From the NCBI RefSeq assembly GCF_002980495.1, contig NZ_PVBR01000003.1, forward strand, positions 62,001 through 126,000: 64,000 nt of DNA, given 5' to 3'. Made by a program: the position numbers and the translations under genes. Position 1 is the first letter of the stretch. Every line of letters starts with the position of its first letter. The stretch is from Phyllobacterium phragmitis (GTDB lineage: Bacteria > Pseudomonadota > Alphaproteobacteria > Rhizobiales > Rhizobiaceae). Positions 36,430 through 47,027 of this stretch are shown here, piece after piece. A model generated the notes under the pieces. That model worked only from the letters and a program-made list of their open reading frames with translations, was not told where the DNA came from and searched no databases.

Positions 36430-37674
36430 TCAATGCGCAGATTCCATGATCTCGGCGAAACGCTCCTGCATATCGTCGACGCTCATGTCTGGATTGGAGA
36501 AGAATTCACCCATGAGGCTCTCGACCTGACCCTGCGTGTCGGGCGCGCGCAACTGGTCACCGGAGGGAATGACATTGTCCGGATTCTTGAGAATCTCGAT
36601 GCCCTTCTTCATGCAGCTGCTGGCGGTGGCCATGTCGATGTCGCCGCGGATCGGCATCGATCCCTTGGCGAGATTGAAGGCGACCTGCGTCTGCTTGGAC
36701 ACCAGCATACTGGCGAGCTTCAACTGCGCCTTGGTGACTTCCGGATCTTTGTTTTTGGGGAAATAGATGGCGTCACCGCCCGACTCGACCACCGGATGGT
36801 CGCCCAGGCCCGGCAGGCAATCGTAATCCTTGCCCGCCACCTTGCCGGCGGCGGTGAATTCGCCCTGCGCCCAGTCCCCCATGATCTGCCCACCGGCCTT
36901 GCCGGTCATCACCATGTTGGTCGCCTCGTTCCATGAGCGACCGACATAGCCGGGATCGGCCATCGAACGCGCATCGGCGAGCGCCTGAATCACCTTCTTG
37001 AATTCCGGGCCGCGCAAGGCTTCACTATCCTTGTCCTTGTTGACCTTGATATAAAGGTCTTTGCCGCCCAGCGAAGCCGTCAGCACGTTGAACATGCCGC
37101 TGACCTGCCAGCCATCGCCGGTCGCCAGCGGGACAATGCCTTTTTCCTTCAGCTTGGGCGCGGCGGCGACGAACTCTTCCCAGTTCTTCGGGGGCTCCAC
37201 ACCGGCCTGCTTGTAGGCATCGGGGTTGGTCCACATCCAGTCCCAGGAATGGATATTCAGCGGCACGCAATAAAGCTTGCCCTCGAACGTGCAGGACTCC
37301 AGCAGGCTCTTGGGCCGGATGAAACTCGCCCAGCCTTCCTTTTCCGCAAGTTCGGTCAGGTCGGTCATCAGGCCGCCCTGCACCAGTTCCTCCGCCTGAC
37401 GGCCATGGTTGAGTTGTGTGGCGCCCATCGGGTTGCCGCCAAGGATACGGCTGACGATGATCGGGCGCGCGGCATTGCCGCTGCCGCCGATCGCGCCGTC
37501 AACCCATTTGTCGCCACCGCCCAGCTTGTTGAATTCCTCGGCCAGGATTTTCACCGCCGCAGCCTCGCCGCCGGAGGTCCACCAATGGGTAACCTCAAGA
37601 TCGGCGGCCTGCGCAAATGAAGCGCCGGCAAAGGCAGCCGACGCGGAAAGAGCAGCAATCAAATGATAACGCAT
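36430..37674 (-). CDS. Sugar ABC transporter substrate-binding protein (glucose/mannose-type, family 1)
   Basis: A 414-residue periplasmic protein. The signal peptide covers residues 1-23 (cleavage near SFAQA-AD). The mature start LEVTHWWTSGGEAAAVK and GGNPMGATQLNHGRQAEELV, WDWMWTNPDAYKQAGVEPP resemble GtsA-like glucose-binding proteins. The ATG has GGGAGGA seven bases before it; the open frame is 12 codons longer. It is the first gene of the six-gene operon. The ligand is probably a hexose or glucoside, but this is inference. Confidence 0.87.
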   Translation of the reverse strand: MRYHLIAALSASAAFAGASFAQAADLEVTHWWTSGGEAAAVKILAEEFNKLGGGDKWVDGAIGGSGNAARPIIVSRILGGNPMGATQLNHGRQAEELVQGGLMTDLTELAEKEGWASFIRPKSLLESCTFEGKLYCVPLNIHSWDWMWTNPDAYKQAGVEPPKNWEEFVAAAPKLKEKGIVPLATGDGWQVSGMFNVLTASLGGKDLYIKVNKDKDSEALRGPEFKKVIQALADARSMADPGYVGRSWNEATNMVMTGKAGGQIMGDWAQGEFTAAGKVAGKDYDCLPGLGDHPVVESGGDAIYFPKNKDPEVTKAQLKLASMLVSKQTQVAFNLAKGSMPIRGDIDMATASSCMKKGIEILKNPDNVIPSGDQLRAPDTQGQVESLMGEFFSNPDMSVDDMQERFAEIMESAH

Positions 37675-37690
37675 ATCATATCCTCCCAAA

Positions 37691-37706
37691 TCTGAAACGT
37701 TACAGG
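37691..37706. promoter_or_regulatory. LacI-type operator, CTGAAACGTTACAG
   Basis: A near-perfect palindrome (one mismatched pair) 18 bases upstream of the binding-protein start. It matches the perfect copy at 37859-37874. It probably blocks transcription or translation initiation when bound. Confidence 0.55.
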
Positions 37707-37715
37707 TCATCGTAT

Positions 37716-37729
37716 TGAAAACGATTGCA
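37716..37729. promoter_or_regulatory. LacI-consensus site TGAAAACGATTGCA
   Basis: It matches the general LacI-family consensus TGNAANCGNTTNCA at every fixed position. It lies 10 bases upstream of the AACGTT site and differs from it in sequence, so a different LacI protein may bind here. Confidence 0.5.
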
Positions 37730-37813
37730 TATGCAAGTCCCTAGTCCACAGGATAAGGATTTTAACAGGAGAACTCCGCCTTAGTTGTTGAAAATGCTTG
37801 CCTTTCAGGCGAA

Positions 37814-37829
37814 ACGGTCAAGCGACCGT
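37814..37829 (-). terminator. Hairpin downstream of aglR
   Basis: ACGGTC-AAGC-GACCGT, a 6-base stem with a 4-base loop, lies 96 bases past the aglR stop on the minus strand and upstream of the next operon's operators. There is no T-tract, so the call is weak. Confidence 0.3.
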
Positions 37830-37858
37830 CATTTACGACAAGGCGGGGCTGCCGCTAC

Positions 37859-37874
37859 TCTGTAACGTTACAGA
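37859..37874. promoter_or_regulatory. LacI-type operator, 16-base palindrome TCTGTAACGTTACAGA
   Basis: A perfect palindrome between aglR and the binding-protein gene, 168 bases from its sister site at 37691. The spacing allows looping. It differs from the aglR operators (CAAAGCGCTTTG). Confidence 0.6.
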
Positions 37875-37924
37875 TTTTTCGCATTGCAGCATTGCATGAC
37901 AATGGGCGCGGCTTCGTCCGGTCA

Positions 37925-38989
37925 CTATTCGGCGGCTTCGTCATGCCGCCCTGTTCCCCTGCGTTTGCGCGTGGGAACCGGCCCGGTCGATGCCCGCACG
38001 ATGAGATCGGCCTTCCAGATTTCCTGTTGCGGCAGGCCCTTGCGACCCGCGGCCTCGCCAATCAGACGCTCCGCTACACGGGCGCCGGCGGCACGGATCG
38101 ACGATGTCGTCGTGGTAAGCGGCGTCGAAAAATTCTCCGGCTTCAGATAGGGAAAGACGTCGTCATGGGCGATCAACGAGATGTCACGGCCGATCTTCAG
38201 CCCCCGCTGATTGATCGCCCGCGTCGCGCCGAGTGCAAGCACGATGCTCGAACATAAAATAGCGGTCGGCGCCTCGTCCATATCGAGAAACCGCATCGTT
38301 CCGCGATAGCCATTCTCCTCCGTCATCCCCGTGTGCTGGCAAAATCCTTCTTCGAGCGCAATGCCATATTCGGCGAGCGCTTCGCCCATCCCCTCGTGCC
38401 GGCGGGCAGCGAAACTGAGATCGGCCAGGCCATTGAGCAGCGCGATGCGCCGGTGACCCAGTTGCAGAAGAAGCCGCGCGGCATCGCGAAAGGCGCCGCA
38501 ATTGTCGATATCCATAAAGGGATAATCGGGCGCCGAGCCGACATGCCGTCCATGAACGAGGAATGGAAGCCTCAGCGATTTGAGCGTGTCTATCCGGGGA
38601 TCGCTGGCCCGCACATAGGAGAGGCACAGCGCATCGACCGTACCGCTTGCCGCAAGCCGCTGGAATGCCATGGCTTCATTTCCGACGCGGCTTGGATCGA
38701 TGACGAGCTGCACGTCGTTCGTCTCGGCGATTTCCCCCAGACCGGAAAGAAACTCGGCGAAATGCAGATCCGTGCCATCGCCCGTTCCGGTCGGCATGAC
38801 CAGGCCGATCGACCCGGCCTTGCCCGTTGCCAGACGCTGCGCCGCCTTGTTGGGGCGATAGCCCGTTGCCTTTACCGCCTGCAGGACGCGCTGCCTCGTC
38901 GCCTCGTTCACCTCCGGATAGCCGTTGAGGGCGCGGCTTACGGTCGTCTGCGAGAGATTGAGCAGCCTTGCCAGTTCCTTGAGGTTCAA
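37925..38989 (-). CDS. aglR: LacI family regulator of alpha-glucoside genes, AglR
   Basis: A 354-residue regulator: helix-turn-helix LKELARLLNLSQTTVSRALN at residues 3-22, hinge GYRPNKAAQRLATG, then a sugar-binding domain (GIGLVMPTGTGDGTDLHF-type start, SLIAHDDVFPYLKPENFSTPLTT near the end). It is divergent from aglEFGAK and separated by two AGCGCT-centred palindromes. In Sinorhizobium AglR represses the agl operon. The C-terminal 20 residues are basic and poorly conserved. Confidence 0.88.
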   Translation of the reverse strand: MNLKELARLLNLSQTTVSRALNGYPEVNEATRQRVLQAVKATGYRPNKAAQRLATGKAGSIGLVMPTGTGDGTDLHFAEFLSGLGEIAETNDVQLVIDPSRVGNEAMAFQRLAASGTVDALCLSYVRASDPRIDTLKSLRLPFLVHGRHVGSAPDYPFMDIDNCGAFRDAARLLLQLGHRRIALLNGLADLSFAARRHEGMGEALAEYGIALEEGFCQHTGMTEENGYRGTMRFLDMDEAPTAILCSSIVLALGATRAINQRGLKIGRDISLIAHDDVFPYLKPENFSTPLTTTTSSIRAAGARVAERLIGEAAGRKGLPQQEIWKADLIVRASTGPVPTRKRRGTGRHDEAAE

Positions 38990-39009
38990 GATGGTTTTCC
39001 CGATCTATT

Positions 39010-39021
39010 CAAAGCGCTTTG
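39010..39021. promoter_or_regulatory. AglR operator, CAAAGCGCTTTG (aglR-proximal)
   Basis: A perfect 12-base palindrome 21 bases upstream of the aglR start, identical in core to the site at 39215. It suits autoregulation. The gap of about 320 bases between aglR and aglE holds no gene. Confidence 0.65.
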
Positions 39022-39214
39022 GAGGAGCGCCCGTCCCTATGGTTTTCAAGTTCTCTCCACCTCCAATAAAACTACAGCCCTATTTCAAATGAAAGCCGAA
39101 AAGCAGAATCTTGTTCCCAAAATTTGTGTTGCGGCGCAGCAATTGAGACGTTCTTTCTCCTGCCAAGCAATTTTGCCTTGACTCTCGGTCGCAGGCGATA
39201 TGTCCTCAACATGA

Positions 39215-39228
39215 CCAAAGCGCTTTGG
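39215..39228. promoter_or_regulatory. AglR operator, CCAAAGCGCTTTGG (aglE-proximal)
   Basis: A perfect 14-base palindrome 85 bases before aglE. A possible promoter, TTGACT (39178) and TATGTC (39199), lies directly upstream with a 15-base spacer, which would put the site at the transcription start, a classic repression position. The promoter call is tentative. Confidence 0.65.
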
Positions 39229-39312
39229 GCAGCATGGCCATTTCGTCATGACGGCCTGAAATCCGCTCGAGTAATTCTGAACATGGTCGATTGAAGCAGG
39301 GAGGAAATTCAC

Positions 39313-40671
39313 ATGCGAAAGACATTACTTGTGAGCGTTGCGCTGGCGTCGCTATGCGCCACTTTTGCCCATGCCGCGGACCTGAAATTCGCACCTGGGG
39401 AGGATTCGCGTTTCAACTGGAAGAGCTATGAGGATTTCAAGGCGGCCCATGACCTGAACGGCCAGACCTTGACGGTATTTGGCCCGTGGCGCGGTGAGGA
39501 CGAGGCATTGTTCGAATCCATCGCCGCCTATTTCGAGGATGCGACCGGCGCCAAGCTCGAATACTCGTCTTCGGAGAACTACGAACAGCAGATCGTCATC
39601 GATACGCAGGCCGGCAGCCCGCCCAATATCGCCATCCTGCCGCAGCCCGGCCTCATCGCCGACCTGGCCTCCAAGGGGCTGCTCACCCCGCTTGGCGAGA
39701 AGACGGAGAAATTTGTCCAGGACAATTATGCGGCCGGCGATTCCTGGGTGCAATTGGGCAATTACAAGGGCAAGGACGGGAAAGAGCATTTCTATGCCTT
39801 TCCATACAAGGCCGACGTGAAGTCGCTCGTCTGGTATTCGCCGGAAAATTTCGAGGACGCAGGCTATGAAATTCCCCAGACCATGGAGGATCTCAAGGCC
39901 CTGACCGAAAAGATCGTCGCCGATGGCGGCACGCCTTGGTGCATCGGGCTGGGTTCAGGCGGCGCCACGGGCTGGCCTGCCACCGACTGGGTCGAGGATC
40001 TGATGCTGCGCACCGCGCCGCCCGAGACCTATGACAAATGGGTCACCAACGAGATCCCGTTCGACGATCCCGCCGTGGTCAACGCGATCGATGAATTCGG
40101 CTGGTTCGCCAGGAACCCGAAATTCGTCGCCGGCGGTACTGCCGCGGTCGCCACGACCGACTTCCGCGAAAGCCCGGACGGTCTCTTCTCGCTGCCGCCG
40201 AAATGCTACATGCATCATCAGGCGCAGTTCATCTCATCCTTCTTTCCGAAAGACGTCAAACTTGGGGTGGATGCGGATTTCTTCTATTTCCCGGCCTATG
40301 CCGACAAGCCTGACCTCGGCAAGCCCGTCGAAGGCGCGGGCACGTTTGCCATGATCACCAAGGACAGCCCCGCCGCCCAGGCCTTCATCGAATTCCTGGA
40401 GACGCCCATCGCACATGAGGTGTGGATGGCGCAGTCGGGCTTCCTCACGCCATATAAGGCCGCCAATCCCGATGCCTATGCCAACGACACCTTGAAAAAG
40501 CAGGGGAAGATCCTGCTCGAAGCGACCACGTTCCGTTTCGATGCTTCGGACATGATGCCGGGCAAAATCGGTGCGGGTGCGTTCTGGACGGCCATGGTCG
40601 ATTACGTCGGCGGCAAATCCGCCGAGGATGCGGCCAAGGAAGTGCAGACCTCCTGGGATGCCATCAAGTAG
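39313..40671 (+). CDS. aglE: Alpha-glucoside ABC transporter substrate-binding protein AglE
   Basis: A 452-residue periplasmic protein with a Sec signal peptide (residues 1-21, cleavage near AHA-AD). AglE-specific stretches are LTVFGPWRGEDEALFESI, YSSSENYEQQIVIDTQ and PPKCYMHHQAQFISSFFP. It binds sucrose, maltose, trehalose or other alpha-glucosides in Sinorhizobium. It is preceded by GGGAGGA. It is the first gene of aglEFGAK, followed by a hairpin. Confidence 0.93.
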   Translation: MRKTLLVSVALASLCATFAHAADLKFAPGEDSRFNWKSYEDFKAAHDLNGQTLTVFGPWRGEDEALFESIAAYFEDATGAKLEYSSSENYEQQIVIDTQAGSPPNIAILPQPGLIADLASKGLLTPLGEKTEKFVQDNYAAGDSWVQLGNYKGKDGKEHFYAFPYKADVKSLVWYSPENFEDAGYEIPQTMEDLKALTEKIVADGGTPWCIGLGSGGATGWPATDWVEDLMLRTAPPETYDKWVTNEIPFDDPAVVNAIDEFGWFARNPKFVAGGTAAVATTDFRESPDGLFSLPPKCYMHHQAQFISSFFPKDVKLGVDADFFYFPAYADKPDLGKPVEGAGTFAMITKDSPAAQAFIEFLETPIAHEVWMAQSGFLTPYKAANPDAYANDTLKKQGKILLEATTFRFDASDMMPGKIGAGAFWTAMVDYVGGKSAEDAAKEVQTSWDAIK

Positions 40672-40710
40672 CTGCGAAGAACTCGGACACCCCTCGCGGG
40701 GACAAGAGTG

Positions 40711-40742
40711 AGGATGGCTGCTCCGACTGGAGACGCCATCCT
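40711..40742 (+). terminator. Intercistronic hairpin between aglE and aglF
   Basis: AGGATGGC (40711-40718) pairs perfectly with GCCATCCT (40735-40742). A smaller CCCCTCGCGGGG hairpin lies just upstream. There is no T-tract. It is likely to favour AglE over AglFGAK production. Confidence 0.5.
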
Positions 40743-40798
40743 GGCTACGGACCGGCCCACCGGTTCAGGCGCGGAAACAATCCGGGGAAGGAACTCGA

Positions 40799-41809
40799 AT
40801 GCAGCAGCTTCTTTTTGCCCTGTTCACCATGGTCGTCGGGGTTGCCGGCTGTGCGGTCTATTTCATTGCGTCGAACTGGGCTCTCGACCTGATCTTCCCG
40901 TCGAAAGGCCTCAGCGGCGCTGGCGCGTCCCGCAATCTGCGCATCACCAACATGATCAGGCCCTGGCTGTTCCTCGCGCCCGCGCTGCTCGCACTGACGG
41001 TCTATCTGATCTATCCGGTGATCGAATCGGCGTGGCTGAGCTTTCATGGCAAGAACGGCCAGCAATTCGTCGGCCTTGGCAATTATCGCTGGATGACAAC
41101 CGACGCCGAGTTCCGCCAATCGATTCTGAACAATCTTCTCTGGCTTTTGATCGTTCCCGCGGCTGCCACCTTCTTCGGCCTGATCATCGCCGCGCTGACC
41201 GACAGGATATGGTGGGGCAATATCGCCAAATCGCTGATCTTCATGCCGATGGCGATATCCTTCGTCGGCGCATCGGTGATCTGGAAATTCGTTTATGATT
41301 ACCGCCCGCAAGGGGCCGAGCAGATCGGCATCCTCAACGCCATCGTCACCTATTTCGGCGGCGCACCGGAAGCCTGGATCACGCTGCCCTTCTGGAACAA
41401 CATCTTCCTCATGGTCATTCTCATCTGGATCCAGACCGGCTTTGCCATGGTGATCCTGTCCGCCGCGCTGCGCGGCATTCCCGAGGAAACGATCGAGGCA
41501 GCCGTCATCGACGGCGCCAGCGGACTGCAGATTTTCTTCAAGATCATGATCCCGCAGATCTGGGCGACCATCGCCGTGGTGTGGACCACGATCACCATCC
41601 TCGTCCTCAAGGTCTTCGACATCGTGCTGGCGATGACCAACGGCCAGTGGAACACGCAGGTGCTCGCCAATCTGATGTTCAACTGGATGTTCCGGGGCGG
41701 CGGCGATTTCGGCCGCGGCGCGACGATCGCCATGGTCATCATGATCCTCGTCGTTCCGATCATGGTCTGGAATATCCGCAACGCCGCCAAAGAGATGGAG
41801 GGACGCTGA
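40799..41809 (+). CDS. aglF: Alpha-glucoside ABC transporter permease AglF
   Basis: A 336-residue MalF-type permease. It has two N-terminal membrane segments before the usual core, and the EAA loop ETIEAAVIDGASGLQIFFKIMIPQIWA near residue 235. The start has GGAAGGAA before it. It lies one base before aglG. Confidence 0.92.
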   Translation: MQQLLFALFTMVVGVAGCAVYFIASNWALDLIFPSKGLSGAGASRNLRITNMIRPWLFLAPALLALTVYLIYPVIESAWLSFHGKNGQQFVGLGNYRWMTTDAEFRQSILNNLLWLLIVPAAATFFGLIIAALTDRIWWGNIAKSLIFMPMAISFVGASVIWKFVYDYRPQGAEQIGILNAIVTYFGGAPEAWITLPFWNNIFLMVILIWIQTGFAMVILSAALRGIPEETIEAAVIDGASGLQIFFKIMIPQIWATIAVVWTTITILVLKVFDIVLAMTNGQWNTQVLANLMFNWMFRGGGDFGRGATIAMVIMILVVPIMVWNIRNAAKEMEGR

Positions 41810-41810
41810 C

Positions 41811-42962
41811 ATGATCGGATCTTCCACCCGCCGCTCGCCCCTCACCTTTGTGGTTCATCTCTCGGTTCTTTTTCTCGTCGTGTTGTGGACCCTGCCGACG
41901 GCAGGCCTCTTGATTTCCTCGCTGCGCGACAAGGACCAGATCGCGGTATCGGGGTGGTGGACGGCCCTAGCGCCGTCGCGGCAAAATGCCGTCTACCGGG
42001 CACCCGCCCCCGACAAGCAGGTCGAGACCAACGGCCGCCATGTCATCACCGGCAATGTCTTCGACGGCGGGACCGGCACCGTATCGGCCTTTGGCCCTTC
42101 GGTGCAGACCCCCGACGAGTTCGAGGCCGGGGAGACTGCCGCACTGTCCAAAGGGGCGACCCTGACAGTAGCGGATAACGGCGATTTCACGATTTCATCC
42201 GCCGAACCGATGGAGGGACGCCGCGGCGAACGCATCTTCTACACCACGTCCGTGCCGCCGCAGTTCACGCTCGACAATTACCGTGAGGTTCTGAGCGCTC
42301 AGGGCCTCGGCCAATCCTTCATCAATTCGCTGACCGTGGCGATACCCTCCACCGTGATCCCGATCCTGATTGCGGCCTTCGCCGCCTACGCGCTTGCATG
42401 GATGAAATTCCCCGGGCGCGCCCTTCTCATTGCTCTCATGGTCGGCCTTCTCGTGGTGCCGCTGCAGATGTCGCTCATTCCGCTCCTCCGGCTCTACAAC
42501 GACATAGGAGCGCAATTCGGGGTATCGCCCAAGGGCTATCTCGGCATCTGGCTCGCCCATACGGGCTTTGGCCTGCCGCTCGCCATTTATCTCCTTCGCA
42601 ACTACATAGCCGGCCTCCCCAGGGAAATCATGGAATCGGCGCGCGTCGACGGAGCGAGCGATTTCGACATCTTCGTCAAGATCGTGCTGCCCCTGTCATT
42701 CCCGGCACTCGCGTCTTTCGCGATCTTCCAATTCCTGTGGACGTGGAACGACCTCCTCGTCGCCCTCGTCTTCCTCGGCTCACGCGACGATCAGCTGGTG
42801 CTGACCGGGCGCCTCGTCAATCTGCTCGGCTCACGCGGCGGCAATTGGGAAATCCTGACGGCCTCGGCCTTCATCACGATCATCGTACCGCTGATCGTCT
42901 TCTTCAGTCTTCAGCGCTTCCTCGTCCGCGGCCTCCTGGCCGGATCGGTCAAGGGCGGTTGA
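41811..42962 (+). CDS. aglG: Alpha-glucoside ABC transporter permease AglG
   Basis: A 383-residue MalG-type permease. Between the first and second membrane segments it has a large periplasmic insertion (about residues 40-145, rich in Gly, Thr and Asp), as in other AglG proteins. The EAA loop is EIMESARVDGASDFDIFVKIVLPLSFP. The insertion may contact AglE or the sugar. Confidence 0.92.
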   Translation: MIGSSTRRSPLTFVVHLSVLFLVVLWTLPTAGLLISSLRDKDQIAVSGWWTALAPSRQNAVYRAPAPDKQVETNGRHVITGNVFDGGTGTVSAFGPSVQTPDEFEAGETAALSKGATLTVADNGDFTISSAEPMEGRRGERIFYTTSVPPQFTLDNYREVLSAQGLGQSFINSLTVAIPSTVIPILIAAFAAYALAWMKFPGRALLIALMVGLLVVPLQMSLIPLLRLYNDIGAQFGVSPKGYLGIWLAHTGFGLPLAIYLLRNYIAGLPREIMESARVDGASDFDIFVKIVLPLSFPALASFAIFQFLWTWNDLLVALVFLGSRDDQLVLTGRLVNLLGSRGGNWEILTASAFITIIVPLIVFFSLQRFLVRGLLAGSVKGG

Positions 42963-42994
42963 TCGAAAAACCCACACATACAGGTACATTCTTC

Positions 42995-44674
<1,680 letters not shown>

Positions 44675-44699
44675 TAAAGGCACCCGAGGAGAGGAACAC

Positions 44700-45785
44700 A
44701 TGACGGCAGTACGTTTGAAGGACATCCGCAAGTCCTATGGCAACGTCAAGGTGATCCACGGGATCGACCTTGAGATCGAGGAAGGAGAATTCATCGTCTT
44801 CGTCGGGCCTTCGGGATGCGGCAAGTCCACCCTTCTCAGGATGATCGCCGGGCTCGAGGATATTTCCGGCGGCACGCTGGAGATCGGCGGCGAGGTCGTC
44901 AACGACGTTCCGCCGTCGAAACGCGGCATCGCGATGGTGTTCCAATCCTATGCGCTTTATCCGCACATGACGGTTTACGACAACATGGCCTTCGGAATGC
45001 GTATCGCACGGGAATCGAAGCAGGAGATCGATCGGCGCGTGCGTTCGGCGGCAGACATCCTGCAGCTGACCGACTATCTCGACCGCCTGCCGAAAGCGCT
45101 TTCCGGCGGCCAGCGCCAGCGCGTCGCCATCGGGCGGGCGATCTGCCGCGATCCCAAGGTGTTCCTCTTCGACGAGCCCTTGTCGAACCTCGACGCCGCG
45201 CTTCGGGTGGCGACGCGCATCGAGATCGCCAGGCTCAGCGAAGCGATGTCGGGCACCACGATGATCTATGTCACCCATGACCAGGTGGAGGCGATGACGC
45301 TCGCCGACCGCATTGTCGTCCTGTCCGGCGGCATTATCGAGCAGGTTGGCGCCCCGATGGAGCTCTACGAGCGCCCGGCAAACCTCTTCGTCGCCAAATT
45401 CATCGGCTCCCCGGCAATGAATATCATTCCGGCGTCGATCACCGCCACCGGCGCCAGGACGACGGTGGCGCTTCCGGGAAACAGGGAAGTGACGCTCGAT
45501 ATCGCCACGCCGGATTCGGAAAAAGGCGCAGCCGTGAGTTTCGGCGTGCGACCGGAGGACCTGAGCGTTGCGACCGGTTCGGACTCCATCATCGAGGGTA
45601 CGACCTCGATCATCGAAGCGCTGGGCGAGGTCACGCTTCTCTATGTCGAAGGATTGTCCAGCGAGGAGCCGCTGATTGCCAAGCTTCCAGGCAATCAGCC
45701 TTTCGAGCGCGGAGAAAAGGTGCGACTGACCGCCGATCCGGCAAAGCTGCACCTGTTCAACGCGGAAGGAAAGACCCTGCGATAG
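44700..45785 (+). CDS. aglK: Alpha-glucoside ABC transporter ATP-binding protein AglK
   Basis: A 361-residue ATPase: Walker A GPSGCGKST, Q-loop FQSYALYPHMTV, signature LSGGQRQRVAIGRA, Walker B VFLFDEPLSNLD, and an OB-fold tail. The ATG was set after GAGGAGAGGAAC, 18 codons into the open frame. It is the last gene of aglEFGAK, followed by the Xre-RES pair. Confidence 0.92.
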   Translation: MTAVRLKDIRKSYGNVKVIHGIDLEIEEGEFIVFVGPSGCGKSTLLRMIAGLEDISGGTLEIGGEVVNDVPPSKRGIAMVFQSYALYPHMTVYDNMAFGMRIARESKQEIDRRVRSAADILQLTDYLDRLPKALSGGQRQRVAIGRAICRDPKVFLFDEPLSNLDAALRVATRIEIARLSEAMSGTTMIYVTHDQVEAMTLADRIVVLSGGIIEQVGAPMELYERPANLFVAKFIGSPAMNIIPASITATGARTTVALPGNREVTLDIATPDSEKGAAVSFGVRPEDLSVATGSDSIIEGTTSIIEALGEVTLLYVEGLSSEEPLIAKLPGNQPFERGEKVRLTADPAKLHLFNAEGKTLR

Positions 45786-45874
45786 AACGTTCCCGATTTT
45801 CACTCCTTGAATGCCACTCCAACAGACGCTATATTGCGTCAGTATCTGCGATAATTGTCTGAGGGAAGGTTGAG

Positions 45875-46225
45875 ATGGCACTGGTTCAATATGCGGACAA
45901 CGGCTTCTTCGCTCCACGCAAGATCGCAGAGGCATTGCGTACGACCAGCGAGGAAGTGGCTCGCACCGCCGGTCTCGGCCGCGATGCGGTGCAGCGCAAG
46001 GAACGCGTCCGCTCCGACAGGACGCAGAAGCGGCTACGCGAGATGGTCGAGATCATCAACAAGGTCGAGCCGCGTTTCGGCTCCGCTTTGATGGCTTATG
46101 CCTGGTACCGATCGGAGCCGCTGCCCGGTTTCTCCGGCCAGACTGCCATGCAGCTGGTGCGCAGCGGACGCGCTGACGAGGTGCTCGAATATATCGACGC
46201 GGTCGATGCCGGCGTTCACGCCTGA
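45875..46225 (+). CDS. Xre/MbcA/ParS-type antitoxin (DUF2384)
   Basis: A 116-residue protein. The N-terminal part (FFAPRKIAEALRTTSEEVARTAGLGRDAV) is a helix-turn-helix-like region. The C-terminal PLPGFSGQTAMQLVRSGRADEVLEYIDAVDAG is the toxin-binding DUF2384 domain of RES antitoxins. It neutralises the RES toxin encoded nine bases downstream and probably represses the pair. Confidence 0.9.
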   Translation: MALVQYADNGFFAPRKIAEALRTTSEEVARTAGLGRDAVQRKERVRSDRTQKRLREMVEIINKVEPRFGSALMAYAWYRSEPLPGFSGQTAMQLVRSGRADEVLEYIDAVDAGVHA

Positions 46226-46233
46226 CATCGGCC

Positions 46234-46752
46234 ATGCTCTATCGTGGCCAGCTCTTTCGTGCCCTCAATCCTGTCTACGCAAATGAGCCACTCTCAGGGC
46301 ACGGCGCTGAACTTTATGGCGGGCGTTACAACCCGAAAGGCGTGCCGGCGCTCTATACGTCGCTATCGATATCGACCGCGCTCCGAGAGGCAAATCAGGT
46401 TGGGAACCTCCAGCCCACGACCCTCGTCTCCTATGAGGCAGAGATCGACGGCGTCTTCGACAGCCGGGATGGCGCAGCGCTCAAATCGGAGGGCATGGAC
46501 GCCGCCGCCCTTGCCGACAGCACATGGCGCGATCAGATGAGGGCGAGCGGAGAAGCAAGAACGCAGGCGTTTGCCCGGCAGCTGATTGCAAAGGGCTACC
46601 GCGCATTGCTTGTTCGAAGTTTTGCGCCGGGCACCGACGGGACGGACCTCAACCTCGTGCTCTGGCAATGGGGCGATGCAGTTCCCGCCCGCCTCGTGCT
46701 GATCGACGACGAAGGGCGGCTAACGCATCGACCCTGGAGCGGTTCACTTTAA
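46234..46752 (+). CDS. RES-domain toxin (NAD+-degrading)
   Basis: A 172-residue RES-domain protein. The family residues are visible in LYRGQLFRALNP (Arg4), GGRYNPKGVPALYTSLSIST (Arg and Tyr) and ALREA (Glu). RES toxins deplete NAD+. It forms a type II pair with the upstream Xre-like antitoxin. The last codons (WSGSL and the TAA stop) are formed by the GAGCGGTTC end of the adjacent palindromic element, so the C-terminus may have been changed by repeat insertion. Confidence 0.9.
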   Translation: MLYRGQLFRALNPVYANEPLSGHGAELYGGRYNPKGVPALYTSLSISTALREANQVGNLQPTTLVSYEAEIDGVFDSRDGAALKSEGMDAAALADSTWRDQMRASGEARTQAFARQLIAKGYRALLVRSFAPGTDGTDLNLVLWQWGDAVPARLVLIDDEGRLTHRPWSGSL

Positions 46753-47009
46753 GATGGAAATGTTGTGTCCGACCGCTGGTGGAGCGGCGATGTTCCGGAA
46801 TAGATCCTCGGGTCAAGCCCGAGGATGACGATTGCAGAGATGTTTTCCGCCAATCGCCAACGTTAAAGACGGGCGGAAGCCTCTCCAGTCCGTCATCCTC
46901 GGGCTTGACCCGAGGACCCATTCCGGAACATTGCCACCCCACCGGCGGTCAGACATTAAGGCCATTGCTATTTAAAGCGACCCCGATTCCATTAAAACAG
47001 GAACCGCTC
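46737..47009. repeat. Composite palindromic element with GAGCGGTTC ends and TTCCGGAAT arms
   Basis: The outer ends GAGCGGTTC (46737-46745) and GAACCGCTC (47001-47009) are inverted. The inner arms (46792-46830 and 46891-46929) differ at only two of 39 positions as reverse complements and match the family at 30891. The centre CGCCAATCGCCAACGTT (CCAATCGC at 46850-46857) equals that of the element at 14825, which has unrelated arms. It overlaps the end of the RES gene and lies before the kduD stop. Confidence 0.8.
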
Positions 47010-47027
47010 TAGAACCGGTAAGTGCCC

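Noticed and set aside
42398-42994. Upstream extension of the aglA reading frame
   Set aside because: It runs through aglG in another frame and lacks any glycosidase sequence; the family N-terminus starts at 42995.
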